Made by a program: the position numbers and the translations under genes. From the NCBI GenBank assembly GCA_963796325.1, contig CAWCLF010000001.1, positions 2,046,001 through 2,110,000 on the forward strand: a stretch of 64,000 nucleotides of DNA, written 5' to 3'. This stretch comes from CAVYGN01 sp963796325 (GTDB lineage Bacteria > Spirochaetota > Brevinematia > Brevinematales > JAOACQ01). The notes under the pieces were generated by a model. It was given only the letters and a program-made list of their open reading frames with translations, ran no database searches and had not been told where the DNA came from. This document shows positions 19,483 to 28,621 of the stretch, in pieces (the first letter of the stretch is position 1; each line of letters opens with the position of its first letter).

Positions 19483-20526
19483 ATGAGATATATCTGGATC
19501 ATTATTTTTATGGGCCTGACATTGACCTGCCGGGCTGTTATAGTTGACTCCATAGTTGCCAATGTAGGCAAGTATTCAATCTCGAAATATGACTTGCAGA
19601 GGATGGGGGAATTCCTGCAGATAAGTAAATCTACCAATAACGCCTTTATTGAATTATTATCGAGTTACGCTCTTTTCACGGCAGTGGAAACCGACCCCGA
19701 AATAATTTACCGGAACAATGAGGTGGATAACTTTATTACATCGCTGACGAACTCTACAAACTCAAACGATCCGTCGTTCAAAATGAGGCAGCAGCTTTTT
19801 CATGATTATCCCGGCGAATACACGATAGAAATCAAAAGAAATACAATGACAAGGTCCCTTGGATTTTATAAGACAAATTTTAAGGCAATGTCAGACCAGC
19901 CTATCCCTGATAATGAATTAAAGGATTTCTACGCCAAAAACAAAAAATATTTTACCGATCCTCCCAAATTGGATATGATAGTAGTTTCACTGCCGCAGCC
20001 TCCGGAAGCCGATCTCGACACTCTTGCAAAAATTGAAAATATTCTTACAGCCATTACTAACAGTCTTTACAGAACCGACGATATAAATCCGGTTCTCGAT
20101 AAATACAGGAAAATTATTAATTTTGAACCTTATTCCGGCAGGACAGGATTAAAGGATGTCTACGAGATATTTCGTTCGGGATGCCCTGAAGAGCTCATCA
20201 ATATAGCCCTTATGAAGAGTATTCCGCAGCGTTCGAGCCCCCCGATCATAGTTAAAAACGGGACCATAATCGGCTATGAAAAATATATTTTTAAAAATTC
20301 ACCAAATAAGGTGCATTATTTTATAGTTAAACTGATCAGCAGGAAAATGGAACAGCAAAGCACATTTGAAGAGGCAAAACCCTCGATCATTAATTTGCTG
20401 AAAGACGAGAAGCTTCTTAGTCTTATCCAGAAATATGTCACTGATAAGATAATCCGGGGAGAGATTCCGGTCGATATTGTCGATAAATCTTATGAAGGAG
20501 TTTATGATGAATATTTACGAAGGTAA
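19483..20526 (+). CDS. SurA/PrsA-like periplasmic chaperone
   Basis: An exported protein of 347 residues. A signal peptide covers about residues 1-19 (WIIIFMGLTLTCRA). Directly after it, VDSIVANVGKYSISKYDLQRM matches the N-terminal module of SurA-type chaperones. The segment IPDNELKDFYAKNKKYFTDPP at about 142-162 resembles the start of a parvulin or linker region, but no intact parvulin active site is evident. A role in folding outer-membrane proteins is inferred. Its 3' end overlaps ribH by 20 bp, so expression is coupled. Confidence 0.7.
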   Translation: MRYIWIIIFMGLTLTCRAVIVDSIVANVGKYSISKYDLQRMGEFLQISKSTNNAFIELLSSYALFTAVETDPEIIYRNNEVDNFITSLTNSTNSNDPSFKMRQQLFHDYPGEYTIEIKRNTMTRSLGFYKTNFKAMSDQPIPDNELKDFYAKNKKYFTDPPKLDMIVVSLPQPPEADLDTLAKIENILTAITNSLYRTDDINPVLDKYRKIINFEPYSGRTGLKDVYEIFRSGCPEELINIALMKSIPQRSSPPIIVKNGTIIGYEKYIFKNSPNKVHYFIVKLISRKMEQQSTFEEAKPSIINLLKDEKLLSLIQKYVTDKIIRGEIPVDIVDKSYEGVYDEYLRR

Positions 20527-20971
20527 ATTATCGGCTAAAGGAATCCGCCTTGCCGTAATTCTCTCTAAATTCAATTCTTTTGTAGGAGACAAACTCCTTG
20601 ACGGCGCAGTCAATGCCTTTTCCCAGCTGGGAGGCGATCCTGATTCTCTCGATGTTTACAAGGTGCCGGGCAGCTTCGAAATCTCCGGACTGTGCAGGAA
20701 GCTGTTAAATACAAAAAAATATAACGCTTTAGTCTGCCTTGGCGTTATAATCAGGGGACAGACCCCCCATTTCGAATATATCGCCTCAAATTCGGCAAAA
20801 TCGATAATGGAACTCTCTTCCGAAGGCACGATCCCCGTCATTTACGGTTTGATAACGGCAGACGACATTGACCAGGCTATGGACAGGGCGGGTACAAAGA
20901 GCGGAAACAAGGGCTACAATGCCGTTCTTTCAGCGGTTGAAATGGCAAGTATATATTCTCAAATTAAATAG
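20507..20971 (+). CDS. ribH: 6,7-Dimethyl-8-ribityllumazine synthase
   Basis: Penultimate enzyme of riboflavin synthesis; it joins 5-amino-6-ribitylamino-uracil and dihydroxybutanone phosphate. The family motifs are all present: KFNSFVGDKLLDGA, KVPGSFEI, GVIIRGQTPHFEYI with the catalytic His, and the C-terminal RAGTKSGNKGYNA. Length of 154 is typical. GAAGGAG at 20494-20500 gives a 6-nt spacer to ATG 20507; ATG 20504 is only 3 nt away. The gene begins inside the SurA-like gene and is followed by nusB, a pairing conserved in many bacteria. Confidence 0.94.
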   Translation: MNIYEGKLSAKGIRLAVILSKFNSFVGDKLLDGAVNAFSQLGGDPDSLDVYKVPGSFEISGLCRKLLNTKKYNALVCLGVIIRGQTPHFEYIASNSAKSIMELSSEGTIPVIYGLITADDIDQAMDRAGTKSGNKGYNAVLSAVEMASIYSQIK

Positions 20972-20986
20972 AGGAACAATTATTTA

Positions 20987-21478
20987 ATGTCTTCCGGTAA
21001 ACTTGGAACGCGTGAACTCGGGAGGGAACTTGTATTTCTCGCCCTTTATATACATGACGCTCATTCTTTCTCACCGGATGAAATTAAGGACTTCGACTGG
21101 TATGATAAAATGGCTGGAATATCCGATGATGAGGAAGACTTGCTGTTCATTCCGGTTAAAAGGCGGAAAGAAATTTATGAATTCGGACTGGAATTATTAA
21201 ACGGCACACTGTCCAACCTGGAAAGGATCGATTCTATAATAAAAAAACACCTGGTAAATTGGAGTTTTAACAGGCTTCATTCCGTAGATAAAGCAATTCT
21301 GCGGCTTTCTGTATATTCTATATTATACAGATACGACATACCGGCTGAAGTAACGATTAAAGAGGCAAACGAGCTTTCAGATGCTTACAGCGATGAAAAT
21401 TCATCCAACTATATTAACGGCATTCTGCATAATGTTAAACTTGAATACAGGAAAAATGTCCTGATCGACAATTCCTGA
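20987..21478 (+). CDS. nusB: Transcription antitermination factor NusB
   Basis: RNA-binding partner of NusE (S10) in antitermination of rRNA operons. The all-helical fold shows in RELGRELVFLALYIHDA near the start and in the C-terminal segment VDKAILRLSVYSILYRYDIPAEVTIKEANELSDAYSDENSSNYINGIL, the strongest NusB signature. Length of 163 is slightly above the usual 140-150. It starts 15 bp after ribH behind a GAGGAA site. Confidence 0.92.
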   Translation: MSSGKLGTRELGRELVFLALYIHDAHSFSPDEIKDFDWYDKMAGISDDEEDLLFIPVKRRKEIYEFGLELLNGTLSNLERIDSIIKKHLVNWSFNRLHSVDKAILRLSVYSILYRYDIPAEVTIKEANELSDAYSDENSSNYINGILHNVKLEYRKNVLIDNS

Positions 21479-21523
21479 GATATCAATCGCTGTCAGCCAT
21501 ATATTCATCATGAGAGGCGGGTT

Positions 21524-22111
21524 TTGGGCAGGAAAAAAAAAGGGCTGAAACAGACTAAAAGACAAATAAAATGGCGAGCGTTTGATAAAAATTTTATTCA
21601 TTTTTTGTCAAAGAGAAGGTTTCGGTTTTTAACGGCATTTATGCGTCTCATGAGCAGGATCGGAAACGGCTACCTGTGGCTGTTTCTATGTTTATTATTT
21701 ATCCTTATAGGACTTCTCCAGGAAGGCGAATTCACGACCGGAGGTGAAGTATCTACAGGATTGGCGCTTTCATTAGGATCGCTTGTGCAGGTTTTTTTAC
21801 AGATAATAATCAAGCGCATATTCAACAGGCAAAGGCCCTATGTAAAGCATGAAGATATTTCCAAAGCAATAAAGCCCCCGGACAGGTTCTCTTTTCCTTC
21901 AGGTCATACGGCGGGAGCTTTTACAATCGCATTTGTCCTGTACTATTACCACCCTCTTCTGTCGATACCTTTTTTTATAATTGCCGGTCTTATCGCATTC
22001 TCGAGGATGTACCTGGGAGTTCATTACCCTTCCGATATACTGGCGGGAATATTACTTGGTTTTGTAAGCTCCAGTCTGGGCATCTATCTTTCACTTTTGA
22101 TCAGTTTCTAA
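21524..22111 (+). CDS. PAP2-family membrane phosphatase
   Basis: Integral membrane phosphatase of 195 residues. The three PAP2 motifs are present in order: KRIFNRQRP, PSGHTAG and SRMYLGVHYPSDILAG, with the catalytic histidines in the second and third. About five membrane spans surround them; the N-terminus is strongly basic. Likely substrates are undecaprenyl diphosphate or phosphatidylglycerophosphate-type lipids. The start is TTG at 21524 behind GAGGCGG; the ATG at 21510 is out of frame. DUF115 begins 15 bp downstream. Confidence 0.88.
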   Translation: MGRKKKGLKQTKRQIKWRAFDKNFIHFLSKRRFRFLTAFMRLMSRIGNGYLWLFLCLLFILIGLLQEGEFTTGGEVSTGLALSLGSLVQVFLQIIIKRIFNRQRPYVKHEDISKAIKPPDRFSFPSGHTAGAFTIAFVLYYYHPLLSIPFFIIAGLIAFSRMYLGVHYPSDILAGILLGFVSSSLGIYLSLLISF

Positions 22112-22126
22112 TGCGGGAGAAATCAA

Positions 22127-23851
22127 ATGATTGATTATACCCGGTTAAATAAAGCATCGGATACATTCCCGCATATAGTCAGGACAAAAGACAATCTCTA
22201 CACAGTCAGGATCAACAATCGATTTGTCCACAGTTACTATACATGCGCCAGGGAAGCGATGCGCCTGGTAGAAGATATTTTAAAACTTGAACGGGATAAA
22301 ACCCTTGTGATACTTCTCGGAGCCGGATTAGGATATCATATAGAGATCCTTGAAAAAGAAGGTTTTAAAAAACTTATTATAATAGAGCAGGATAAAGAAA
22401 TTTATTCGATATTCAAAAGTATCTACAATGTAGGCGCAGGAACATACGTAATATCGCCTGATGATGAAGCTTCAAGGATCGATGCCGTTTTTTCTCTTCT
22501 GGACATTGAAAATCTGAAAAACATTAAAACGGTAATTTTAAGGGGTTCTTATGATAAGGAAGTTTACAGACCCTTCGAGGAAAGAATAGAAAGGATACTT
22601 CAGGTCAAACTTGGAGATTTTTCGACAAGGCTGAAATTCGAGGAAATATGGTTTATCAATATAATAAAGAACATTGCCAATATTAAAAAATCACTGCCTG
22701 TAAAGAGGCTGTTCGGGGCTTTTAAAAATGTGCCTGTTCTTGTAATTTCTGCCGGTCCGTCTTTAAAGGACTCGATTACCGCTATAAGAGAATTCGAAGG
22801 CCGATGCATCATAATCGCAGTAGATACGGCTCTGTCAGTATTATATGAAGCCGGTATAACACCGGATTTCATATATTCGCTCGATTCCCAGGTATATAAC
22901 CTCAGCGATTTCAGCATGATACCGGACGATTATTTAAAAAATACCAGGCTCGTCTACGACATCGTTGTCAATCCGCTCCTGCCGGGCCGCTTTAATTCTC
23001 TTTATGAAAATGCAGATAATTATACAATCGCTGCAAATACAGCCCATCTCGATTTTGATTATAACGGCAATTCATACCTCATTAAAAACGACCTTGTCAA
23101 CTGGATTGAAACTGCCGGGGGTTTCAGGATAGGCGATATAGAGACCGGCGGATCGGTTTCAACTTCCGCATTTTATTTAGCCTACCAGATGGGCGGAAAC
23201 CCGATAATACTTGCAGGCCAGGACCTGGCTTATACCGGGCTATGTTCTCATTCTGTTTCGACTTCACATTTTTATAAATTTATCAGGAACAGCTCAAGAT
23301 TGAAAACTCTCCAGAGCATTTTTATGAATATCCTTTTTTCCAGAAAATTTTCGGAAACATCCCCTCTTTACAAATACGGAGAAAATGACGGAGTCTTATA
23401 TACGGATTTCGTCCTGAATAATTTCAGGGGGTGGTTTGAAGAATCGGCGGCAAGTATAATTAAATTCAACTCTGATATCGATCTTATCAATGCCAGCGGG
23501 CAGGGAACCATTATTAAAGGATTCAAGCCGCAAAAACTTGGCGAATATTTAAATGAAAACAATTTCCCGAAGATAGACAAAGTAAAACTTTCCGGCTCAT
23601 TTTTGATAGATTCTAAAAAAATAGATAAAATTATAACCATGCTTAAACCGCTTGGAAATTACATTAATGAGCTCGAAGCTGATCCGGCAGTCTTCGAATC
23701 GATAGAAAATTCGGAATGGAAATTTATAAGGCGTTATTTTATGAGGGAAAAAATAATTTATGAAAGATATGGTAATTGCGACAAGATAAATATTGAAAGG
23801 AAACTGCATAGACTGATAAAAGCGATAGAGGAAATAAATCATGAGAAATGA
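22127..23851 (+). CDS. DUF115 motility-accessory/MptE-like protein
   Basis: A 574-residue cytoplasmic protein. The core at about residues 190-370 has the DUF115 pattern, with VPVLVISAGPSLKDSI at about 202-217 and IIIAVDTALSVLYEAGITPDFIYSLDS, followed by an NxxH-like and GGSVSTSA region. Members include 6-hydroxymethylpterin diphosphokinase MptE in archaea, and in spirochaetes and epsilonproteobacteria the flagellin-glycosylation Maf proteins. The N-terminal 180 residues form a second alpha/beta region with LLGAGLGYHIEIL. A role in glycosylating flagellin or another surface protein is inferred. It overlaps the MBL gene by 11 bp. Confidence 0.8.
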   Translation: MIDYTRLNKASDTFPHIVRTKDNLYTVRINNRFVHSYYTCAREAMRLVEDILKLERDKTLVILLGAGLGYHIEILEKEGFKKLIIIEQDKEIYSIFKSIYNVGAGTYVISPDDEASRIDAVFSLLDIENLKNIKTVILRGSYDKEVYRPFEERIERILQVKLGDFSTRLKFEEIWFINIIKNIANIKKSLPVKRLFGAFKNVPVLVISAGPSLKDSITAIREFEGRCIIIAVDTALSVLYEAGITPDFIYSLDSQVYNLSDFSMIPDDYLKNTRLVYDIVVNPLLPGRFNSLYENADNYTIAANTAHLDFDYNGNSYLIKNDLVNWIETAGGFRIGDIETGGSVSTSAFYLAYQMGGNPIILAGQDLAYTGLCSHSVSTSHFYKFIRNSSRLKTLQSIFMNILFSRKFSETSPLYKYGENDGVLYTDFVLNNFRGWFEESAASIIKFNSDIDLINASGQGTIIKGFKPQKLGEYLNENNFPKIDKVKLSGSFLIDSKKIDKIITMLKPLGNYINELEADPAVFESIENSEWKFIRRYFMREKIIYERYGNCDKINIERKLHRLIKAIEEINHEK

Positions 23852-24539
23852 TAAATTAATGGATGAAATTGAAGAAAATATTTTCATCATATACGGTGAA
23901 AAACCCAGTTCGCATTCATATCTCTTAAAGGGTCTTTATAAAAATGTACTTATCGATACAGGGACAAAAAACAATTTCAATAAGATCGTTCAATCCGCTG
24001 CAAAAGTCGGCCTCAAGGCCGGCGATATACACATGGTCGTCTGCACGCATGAACATTACGATCATATAGGGGGAATAAGTTTTTTTTACGAAACGGCTAT
24101 CCTGGCAGCCGACCGGTTCGCAGCTACAAAAATCGAACTTCAGGACGAGTATGTGATACATGCCGCCGTGCATGGCGAGGAGCTAATTAAAACACGGATA
24201 AATATATGGCTTGAAAACAGGGTGCTTCTTGATTTCGGGAATTACAAGCTGAAGGTCCTGCATACGCCTGGTCATACGTCGGGATGCATATGCCTCTACG
24301 AACCCTTCAGGAATTTTATGTTTACCGGCGATACTGTTTTCAACGAAGGGATAATATCAAAGATATCAGATTCAGGAAGCTACGGGGATTATATCAATTC
24401 CCTTGAACGTCTTAATACCTATAAAATAAAAAGGATGTTCCCCGGACATGGCAAAATATGTGAAAATCCCGGAAACGCGCTGAGCGAGTCCATCAAAAAT
24501 GCCAGAAAAAAGCTGGCTGATTACACGGGAAGTTTCTAA
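23841..24539 (+). CDS. MBL-fold metallo-hydrolase
   Basis: Metallo-beta-lactamase superfamily hydrolase of 232 residues. The metal motif THEHYDHIGG (HxHxDH) is at about residues 69-78, with further ligands in HTPGHTSG, in the Asp of FTGDTVF, and in FPGHG near the C-terminus, so the dinuclear site is complete. The layout resembles glyoxalase II or YcbL-type thioesterases. The start overlaps the end of DUF115, and GAGGAA lies 6 nt upstream. Substrate unknown. Confidence 0.88.
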   Translation: MRNDKLMDEIEENIFIIYGEKPSSHSYLLKGLYKNVLIDTGTKNNFNKIVQSAAKVGLKAGDIHMVVCTHEHYDHIGGISFFYETAILAADRFAATKIELQDEYVIHAAVHGEELIKTRINIWLENRVLLDFGNYKLKVLHTPGHTSGCICLYEPFRNFMFTGDTVFNEGIISKISDSGSYGDYINSLERLNTYKIKRMFPGHGKICENPGNALSESIKNARKKLADYTGSF

Positions 24540-24644
24540 GATTTCAACCGAATTCGTAATGTTTTTTTACCGCTTTATTTATCTTCCATATGCATGAAAG
24601 GCCTTCTTTCTTTTTCCCCGTAATCCCGGTCGAATTCTGATTTT

Positions 24645-26147
24645 TCATGGTTTTGTTGTAATAAATTTCCTGCCGTCTCTTCTGCATACGAGCTGGATGA
24701 CATCCCTTGCCGTTTTAACTGCAGACGGTATTCCGCCGGGCGACATTAACCACATCCCCGACATATAAAAATTTTTCAGTCCTTTTATTTGTTTTGGAAT
24801 ATTTTGTATCATTCTTGAATTACGAGGGGTAGAAACCCAGGTCATAAAACTGCCTTTCCAGTTTCCGGTATATTTTTCATAAGTAAGAGGAGTCGTCACA
24901 TCGGTCATTTCGACTTTACCGGCGAAGCCCGGAAATTTCCTGTCAAGAACTCTTAAAACATCATTTGCTGTTTTTTCCTTTTCATTGTTATAGGCCTCAG
25001 GACCTTCTTTTTTTAATCTGTCCCAATATTCATAAGAACTGTCTATTAATGACATAACATATGTTTTACCCCGGGGGGCAAGAGTTTTGTCAAAGTTGTA
25101 GTTTTTAAAGAAGAGCCATTCTATTTTTCCTCCTGCTATAACAAGGGGGGTGTCGAGTCTGAACCTGTTTATAACGGCATCAGAACCTTCAGTGAAATTG
25201 TCATTAAGTCCGAAGGATACCTGGATTCCGGTCGAATAAACCTTTTCATTTTTGAACAGATCTTTATGGCCGGAATCAAACCCTTCGGGAACCAGTTTTT
25301 CAATCACGGTTTTAAGGTCGCAGGCGGAAATTACAAAATCGGCAACAATTTCCTTCCCGTTTTCAAGTAAGATACCCGCTGCCCTGTTATGTTTCACGAG
25401 GATCTTTGCAACCCTGCTCCCGCAGCTTATGGCGCCACCCAGTTCAAGATACCGCTTCATTATTGCCCGGGCAAATTCCCGGGAACCTCCTTCGGGAAAC
25501 CCGGTAGTTCTTACATTAAGCGCAGACATCGACATTACAAGCGGAATCAGAATCGTATCCGGACTTATCGCATTGGAAATTCCGTAGCGTATCAACGGAT
25601 CCTTAAACCTTGAAGCAAAATCGGCGGAACTTATACCCGAACACTTTATGAAATCCTTCATATAAGGCTGAAGCGATTTCAGCATTTTCCATGTATCCAT
25701 GAAATTATATAGTTCCATAGGTTTATCCATATCTATTTTAAAGGAGCCGAATGTCCTTATAAGGGAGCAGAACTCTTCACCGGCCGAACTGTCAAGCGGC
25801 GAAAGCTCCTTAAGATGATTCTCAAGTTTGTCGACGTCGGAATAAAGATTGAATACCCTGCCGTCGCTGTCCACATACCGTGTAAAAATTTCCGGATAAA
25901 GAATATGCCGGCCCTGGATGGCGCCGAGTTCTTCCCAGAAATTATAAAATGAGCTGCCCTCCCTGGTACCCATAAGCCAGTGTATGCTGCCGTCGATGTT
26001 GTAGCCTTTTCTTTTCCATGATGTGCACAATCCGCCGGCTTCGGAATGCATTTCATAAATTTCCGTTTCAAAACCGTTCATCCGCCCGTAGCACCCTGCA
26101 GTAAGACCCGCTATGCCGGCGCCGATAACAACTATTTTTTTCGTCAT
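24645..26147 (-). CDS. Phytoene desaturase/RetSat-like FAD oxidoreductase
   Basis: Flavoprotein of 500 residues in the CrtI/carotenoid-isomerase/retinol-saturase superfamily. The dinucleotide-binding motif VVIGAGIAGLTAGCYG is at residues 6-21, followed by the conserved E and GGLCTSWKRKGYNIDGSIHWL. A C-terminal segment, NFYMSGMWLMSPGGIPSAVKTARD, closes the FAD site as in this family. AAGGAGAT precedes the start. It is read after the PaaX-like regulator with a 21-bp gap, and no carotenoid genes are nearby, so the substrate may be another polyunsaturated or amine compound. Regulation by the operator array upstream of the regulator is likely. Confidence 0.85.
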   Translation of the reverse strand: MTKKIVVIGAGIAGLTAGCYGRMNGFETEIYEMHSEAGGLCTSWKRKGYNIDGSIHWLMGTREGSSFYNFWEELGAIQGRHILYPEIFTRYVDSDGRVFNLYSDVDKLENHLKELSPLDSSAGEEFCSLIRTFGSFKIDMDKPMELYNFMDTWKMLKSLQPYMKDFIKCSGISSADFASRFKDPLIRYGISNAISPDTILIPLVMSMSALNVRTTGFPEGGSREFARAIMKRYLELGGAISCGSRVAKILVKHNRAAGILLENGKEIVADFVISACDLKTVIEKLVPEGFDSGHKDLFKNEKVYSTGIQVSFGLNDNFTEGSDAVINRFRLDTPLVIAGGKIEWLFFKNYNFDKTLAPRGKTYVMSLIDSSYEYWDRLKKEGPEAYNNEKEKTANDVLRVLDRKFPGFAGKVEMTDVTTPLTYEKYTGNWKGSFMTWVSTPRNSRMIQNIPKQIKGLKNFYMSGMWLMSPGGIPSAVKTARDVIQLVCRRDGRKFITTKP

Positions 26148-26168
26148 GATCTATCTCCTTGAATAATT

Positions 26169-26981
26169 TCAATAATTGACTTTCGAATAATATTCAGCGA
26201 TCCTGTTCCCGTGTCTTCTTATGTAATTTTCAAAAAAGACCTGTATCCTATGCAGAGGATAATCTTTCGGAAGATACCTTTCCGGGAAAGGGGGTTCTTC
26301 GACAAAGCATTTCATATATTGTACAGGACCCAGATAAAAGACTCTGCGGGCGGATTCTTCGCCTGAAATGCCTTTTTCATTTAAAAACTCTTTCATATCG
26401 GTAAAAAATTCCTCCAGGAATCTCTTCCTTCCGTTCATGTCGAAAACTTCTATTATTTTCTCCTTTAGAACAGGATCTTCTATATCGGGGCAATTGAAAA
26501 GATAAAGGTTCCTGTCAATACCCTCTTCCCTCATAATATCTATTATGTCTCCTGTTTCAACCCGGCCGTTAATATAAGTATTTTGAGCTATTCTTTTAAA
26601 TCCGAAGTTATGCAGTGTGTCCCGCACTATTTTCCTTTCCCTTTCATTTTCCTTTTTAAATGAAAATACCGCCAGCAGAAACCCTTCAGGTCTTGTAAAC
26701 TGCCCCTCTACAACCCTGCTTACTGCTTTATATTTATTTGTAAGGCGGTAGCGCAGCTTCCCTTCATTATCCCGGAAAGAAATCGCCTGCCCCGACGCCC
26801 TTTCCCTTGTCAAGGCGGTCCTTACAGCATTATAAGAAAAACCTGCATATTCGGCTAAACTCCGGATTCCCTGCAGGGAGGGGTATTTCAATTTACCGAA
26901 AAAGGGAATATTCTCCCTGAAAACCATAAGACTGTACATGACCTGTTTCATTGAAAGAGGATATTTTTCCCTGAAGTTCAT
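26169..26981 (-). CDS. PaaX-like transcriptional regulator
   Basis: A 270-residue regulator. Residues about 10-75 form a winged-helix domain (LVFRENIPFFGKLKYPSLQGIRSLAEYAGFSYNAVRTALTRERASG). The middle region, KKENERERKIVRDTLHNFGFKRIAQNTYI, and the helical C-terminus fit the PaaX architecture, in which an acyl-CoA relieves repression. The frame is open upstream to 27020, but GAGG with a 5-nt spacer and the family N-terminus favour ATG 26981. It heads a two-gene unit with the FAD oxidoreductase. Its own promoter is overlaid by an array of TGTTACA sites, so autoregulation is expected. Confidence 0.8.
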   Translation of the reverse strand: MNFREKYPLSMKQVMYSLMVFRENIPFFGKLKYPSLQGIRSLAEYAGFSYNAVRTALTRERASGQAISFRDNEGKLRYRLTNKYKAVSRVVEGQFTRPEGFLLAVFSFKKENERERKIVRDTLHNFGFKRIAQNTYINGRVETGDIIDIMREEGIDRNLYLFNCPDIEDPVLKEKIIEVFDMNGRKRFLEEFFTDMKEFLNEKGISGEESARRVFYLGPVQYMKCFVEEPPFPERYLPKDYPLHRIQVFFENYIRRHGNRIAEYYSKVNY

Positions 26982-26992
26982 TGGCGCCTCTA

Positions 26993-27095
26993 TGTTACAT
27001 ATTAAATATACATGATACATCTATTGTAACACACCTGGACCATAAAAACAAGACGTTGTTACAAATTATATTTTCATATTATTATTTTTGTAACA
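26993..27095. promoter_or_regulatory. Four-site TGTTACA operator array, 32-bp period
   Basis: Four 7-bp half-sites start at exact 32-bp steps and alternate in direction: TGTTACA 26993-26999, TGTAACA 27025-27031, TGTTACA 27057-27063 and TGTAACA 27089-27095. They form two identical inverted pairs, each with a 25-nt gap. 32 bp is about three helical turns, so all four face the same side of the DNA. The second site overlaps the -10 box of the leftward promoter. Binding by the adjacent PaaX-like protein is inferred. Confidence 0.75.
27023..27051 (-). promoter_or_regulatory. Promoter of the PaaX-like/oxidoreductase unit
   Basis: On the minus strand TTGTTT (27046-27051), a 17-nt spacer and TACAAT (27023-27028) lie 41 bp before the chosen start. 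The -10 box is embedded in an operator half-site, which fits repression by steric block. Confidence 0.6.
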
Positions 27096-27134
27096 TCATT
27101 GGCCGAAATGTCCGCCCCTTGAAATTAATTTAAT

Positions 27135-27163
27135 TTGATAGTCTGAATCTTCCGTTATATAAT
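27135..27163 (+). promoter_or_regulatory. Promoter of the TPR/WYL unit
   Basis: TTGATA at 27135-27140, a 17-nt spacer and TATAAT at 27158-27163 lie 45 bp before the TPR gene. The last operator half-site ends 39 bp upstream of the -35, so the array could also touch this promoter. Confidence 0.65.
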
Positions 27164-27208
27164 AAATAAACCTCTGCAATTCATATCTATCCGGAGTGTG
27201 ATAATCAT

Positions 27209-28621
27209 ATGTTCAGCGATCTTGTTAAAATTCAGGATGATCTTGTTATTGCATTTTCTTCAATCATAGCTGTTATCCTGGCAGGCGTTATCGGCATAAC
27301 TATCCGGAAGTTTTTTTTCCGCCAATCGCTTGAGAGAATTCTCCACTCAGGTCTCAAAAGCAAACGCTACAGCGAAGTCATCGATAAAGCCAGGGAGATT
27401 ATAAACGGCAGGAAAAATAAATCCGTGAGCCTGTTTGTCATATATTACCTGGCTCAGGCTTACGAGGCTGTCGATTCTCATAATAATGCGCTGAAGTATT
27501 ACAATGAGGCTTGCGCTCTTGCCCGCAGCCATAAAAAGCTTTATTCATCGATACTTCTTCATATTGCAAAGATATCGGATAAATTAGGCAAGCAAAAAGA
27601 AGCAGTCGCCAATTATCTGATGCTTCTTGATAAAGATCCGGATAATTTTGAAGCCCTTTATGAACTGGCACGCTTTCATTACAGGAATAAAAATCTTAAA
27701 AAAGCAAGGGAATACCTTGAAAAGGTGCTTAAAAAAAGAAGCGGCATTATTGAAGCCCGTATTCTTTACGGTATGATCCTTTTCGATACGGGTAATTATT
27801 TAAATGCAGGAAGGCAGTTCAAGCTTCTTGAAAAATACGATCAGAATAACTATGAAATATTTTTTTACAGGGCAAGGTGCTTTGAAAATACAAAAAAATA
27901 TTCGGAAGCGGTAAAGGTTTATCAGTTCATATTAGGTCGAGACTGGCAAAACGCTCCTTCCGGGCCGTATATGCGGCCGATAATGGAAATCAGGGAACAA
28001 TGCCAGATATCCATCATAAACCTGTTTATCAAATTGAAGGACTATCATTCAGGAATATACTATGTTTCAGAGTATCTTTCTCTTCCCTCGTCCGATAAAA
28101 CGAAGACCGAGCTGATCTACCTGTTCGCCAATCTCCTTTGGAATACCGGAGAGGAATTCCAGGCGCTCAAGAATTTCGAACGTATCTACATGATGAATGC
28201 AAATTATAAAGATGTCGAGATAATGTATGAAAGATATAAAAAGATACTCCCCCACTCCTATCTCAAACTCTATTTTACGAGTAATGAGGGCCAGGAAAAC
28301 GCAAATTTCGATTCCTTATGTAAAAAAATCCTGTCGAGGCATTCATTCAAGCTTATGTACCGGCACATTGATTATTACATATATGAAAAAGGAGTATTTT
28401 ACATCGTTTTTTACAGGCATATAGAGCCTATTCCGTTCAGCAAACTTACAGATATTGAAGTGCTTCTGAACAGTTTCGAAACAAGGCCCCAGAATATCGA
28501 AATATATTCACTTTCAGGCGTTATGGACGACGCCGTAACACATTACCTCTTAAAAAATTCCCATCTGATAGAGGGTGATGAATTTATAGGCATTATAAAA
28601 AAAGCGACACGGTCGTCATGA
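27209..28621 (+). CDS. Membrane-anchored TPR protein
   Basis: A 470-residue protein with one N-terminal membrane span at about residues 12-34 (LVIAFSSIIAVILAGVIGITI). TPR-type helical repeats run from about 50 to 345 (for example AVANYLMLLDKDPDNFEALYELARFHYRNKNLKKAREYLEKVL). A C-terminal alpha/beta domain of about 110 residues is unassigned. Repeats of this kind mediate protein contacts; no partner is evident. Its stop overlaps the WYL regulator start by 4 bp, so the two are translated together. It is not obviously linked to the divergent PaaX unit. Confidence 0.78.
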   Translation: MFSDLVKIQDDLVIAFSSIIAVILAGVIGITIRKFFFRQSLERILHSGLKSKRYSEVIDKAREIINGRKNKSVSLFVIYYLAQAYEAVDSHNNALKYYNEACALARSHKKLYSSILLHIAKISDKLGKQKEAVANYLMLLDKDPDNFEALYELARFHYRNKNLKKAREYLEKVLKKRSGIIEARILYGMILFDTGNYLNAGRQFKLLEKYDQNNYEIFFYRARCFENTKKYSEAVKVYQFILGRDWQNAPSGPYMRPIMEIREQCQISIINLFIKLKDYHSGIYYVSEYLSLPSSDKTKTELIYLFANLLWNTGEEFQALKNFERIYMMNANYKDVEIMYERYKKILPHSYLKLYFTSNEGQENANFDSLCKKILSRHSFKLMYRHIDYYIYEKGVFYIVFYRHIEPIPFSKLTDIEVLLNSFETRPQNIEIYSLSGVMDDAVTHYLLKNSHLIEGDEFIGIIKKATRSS

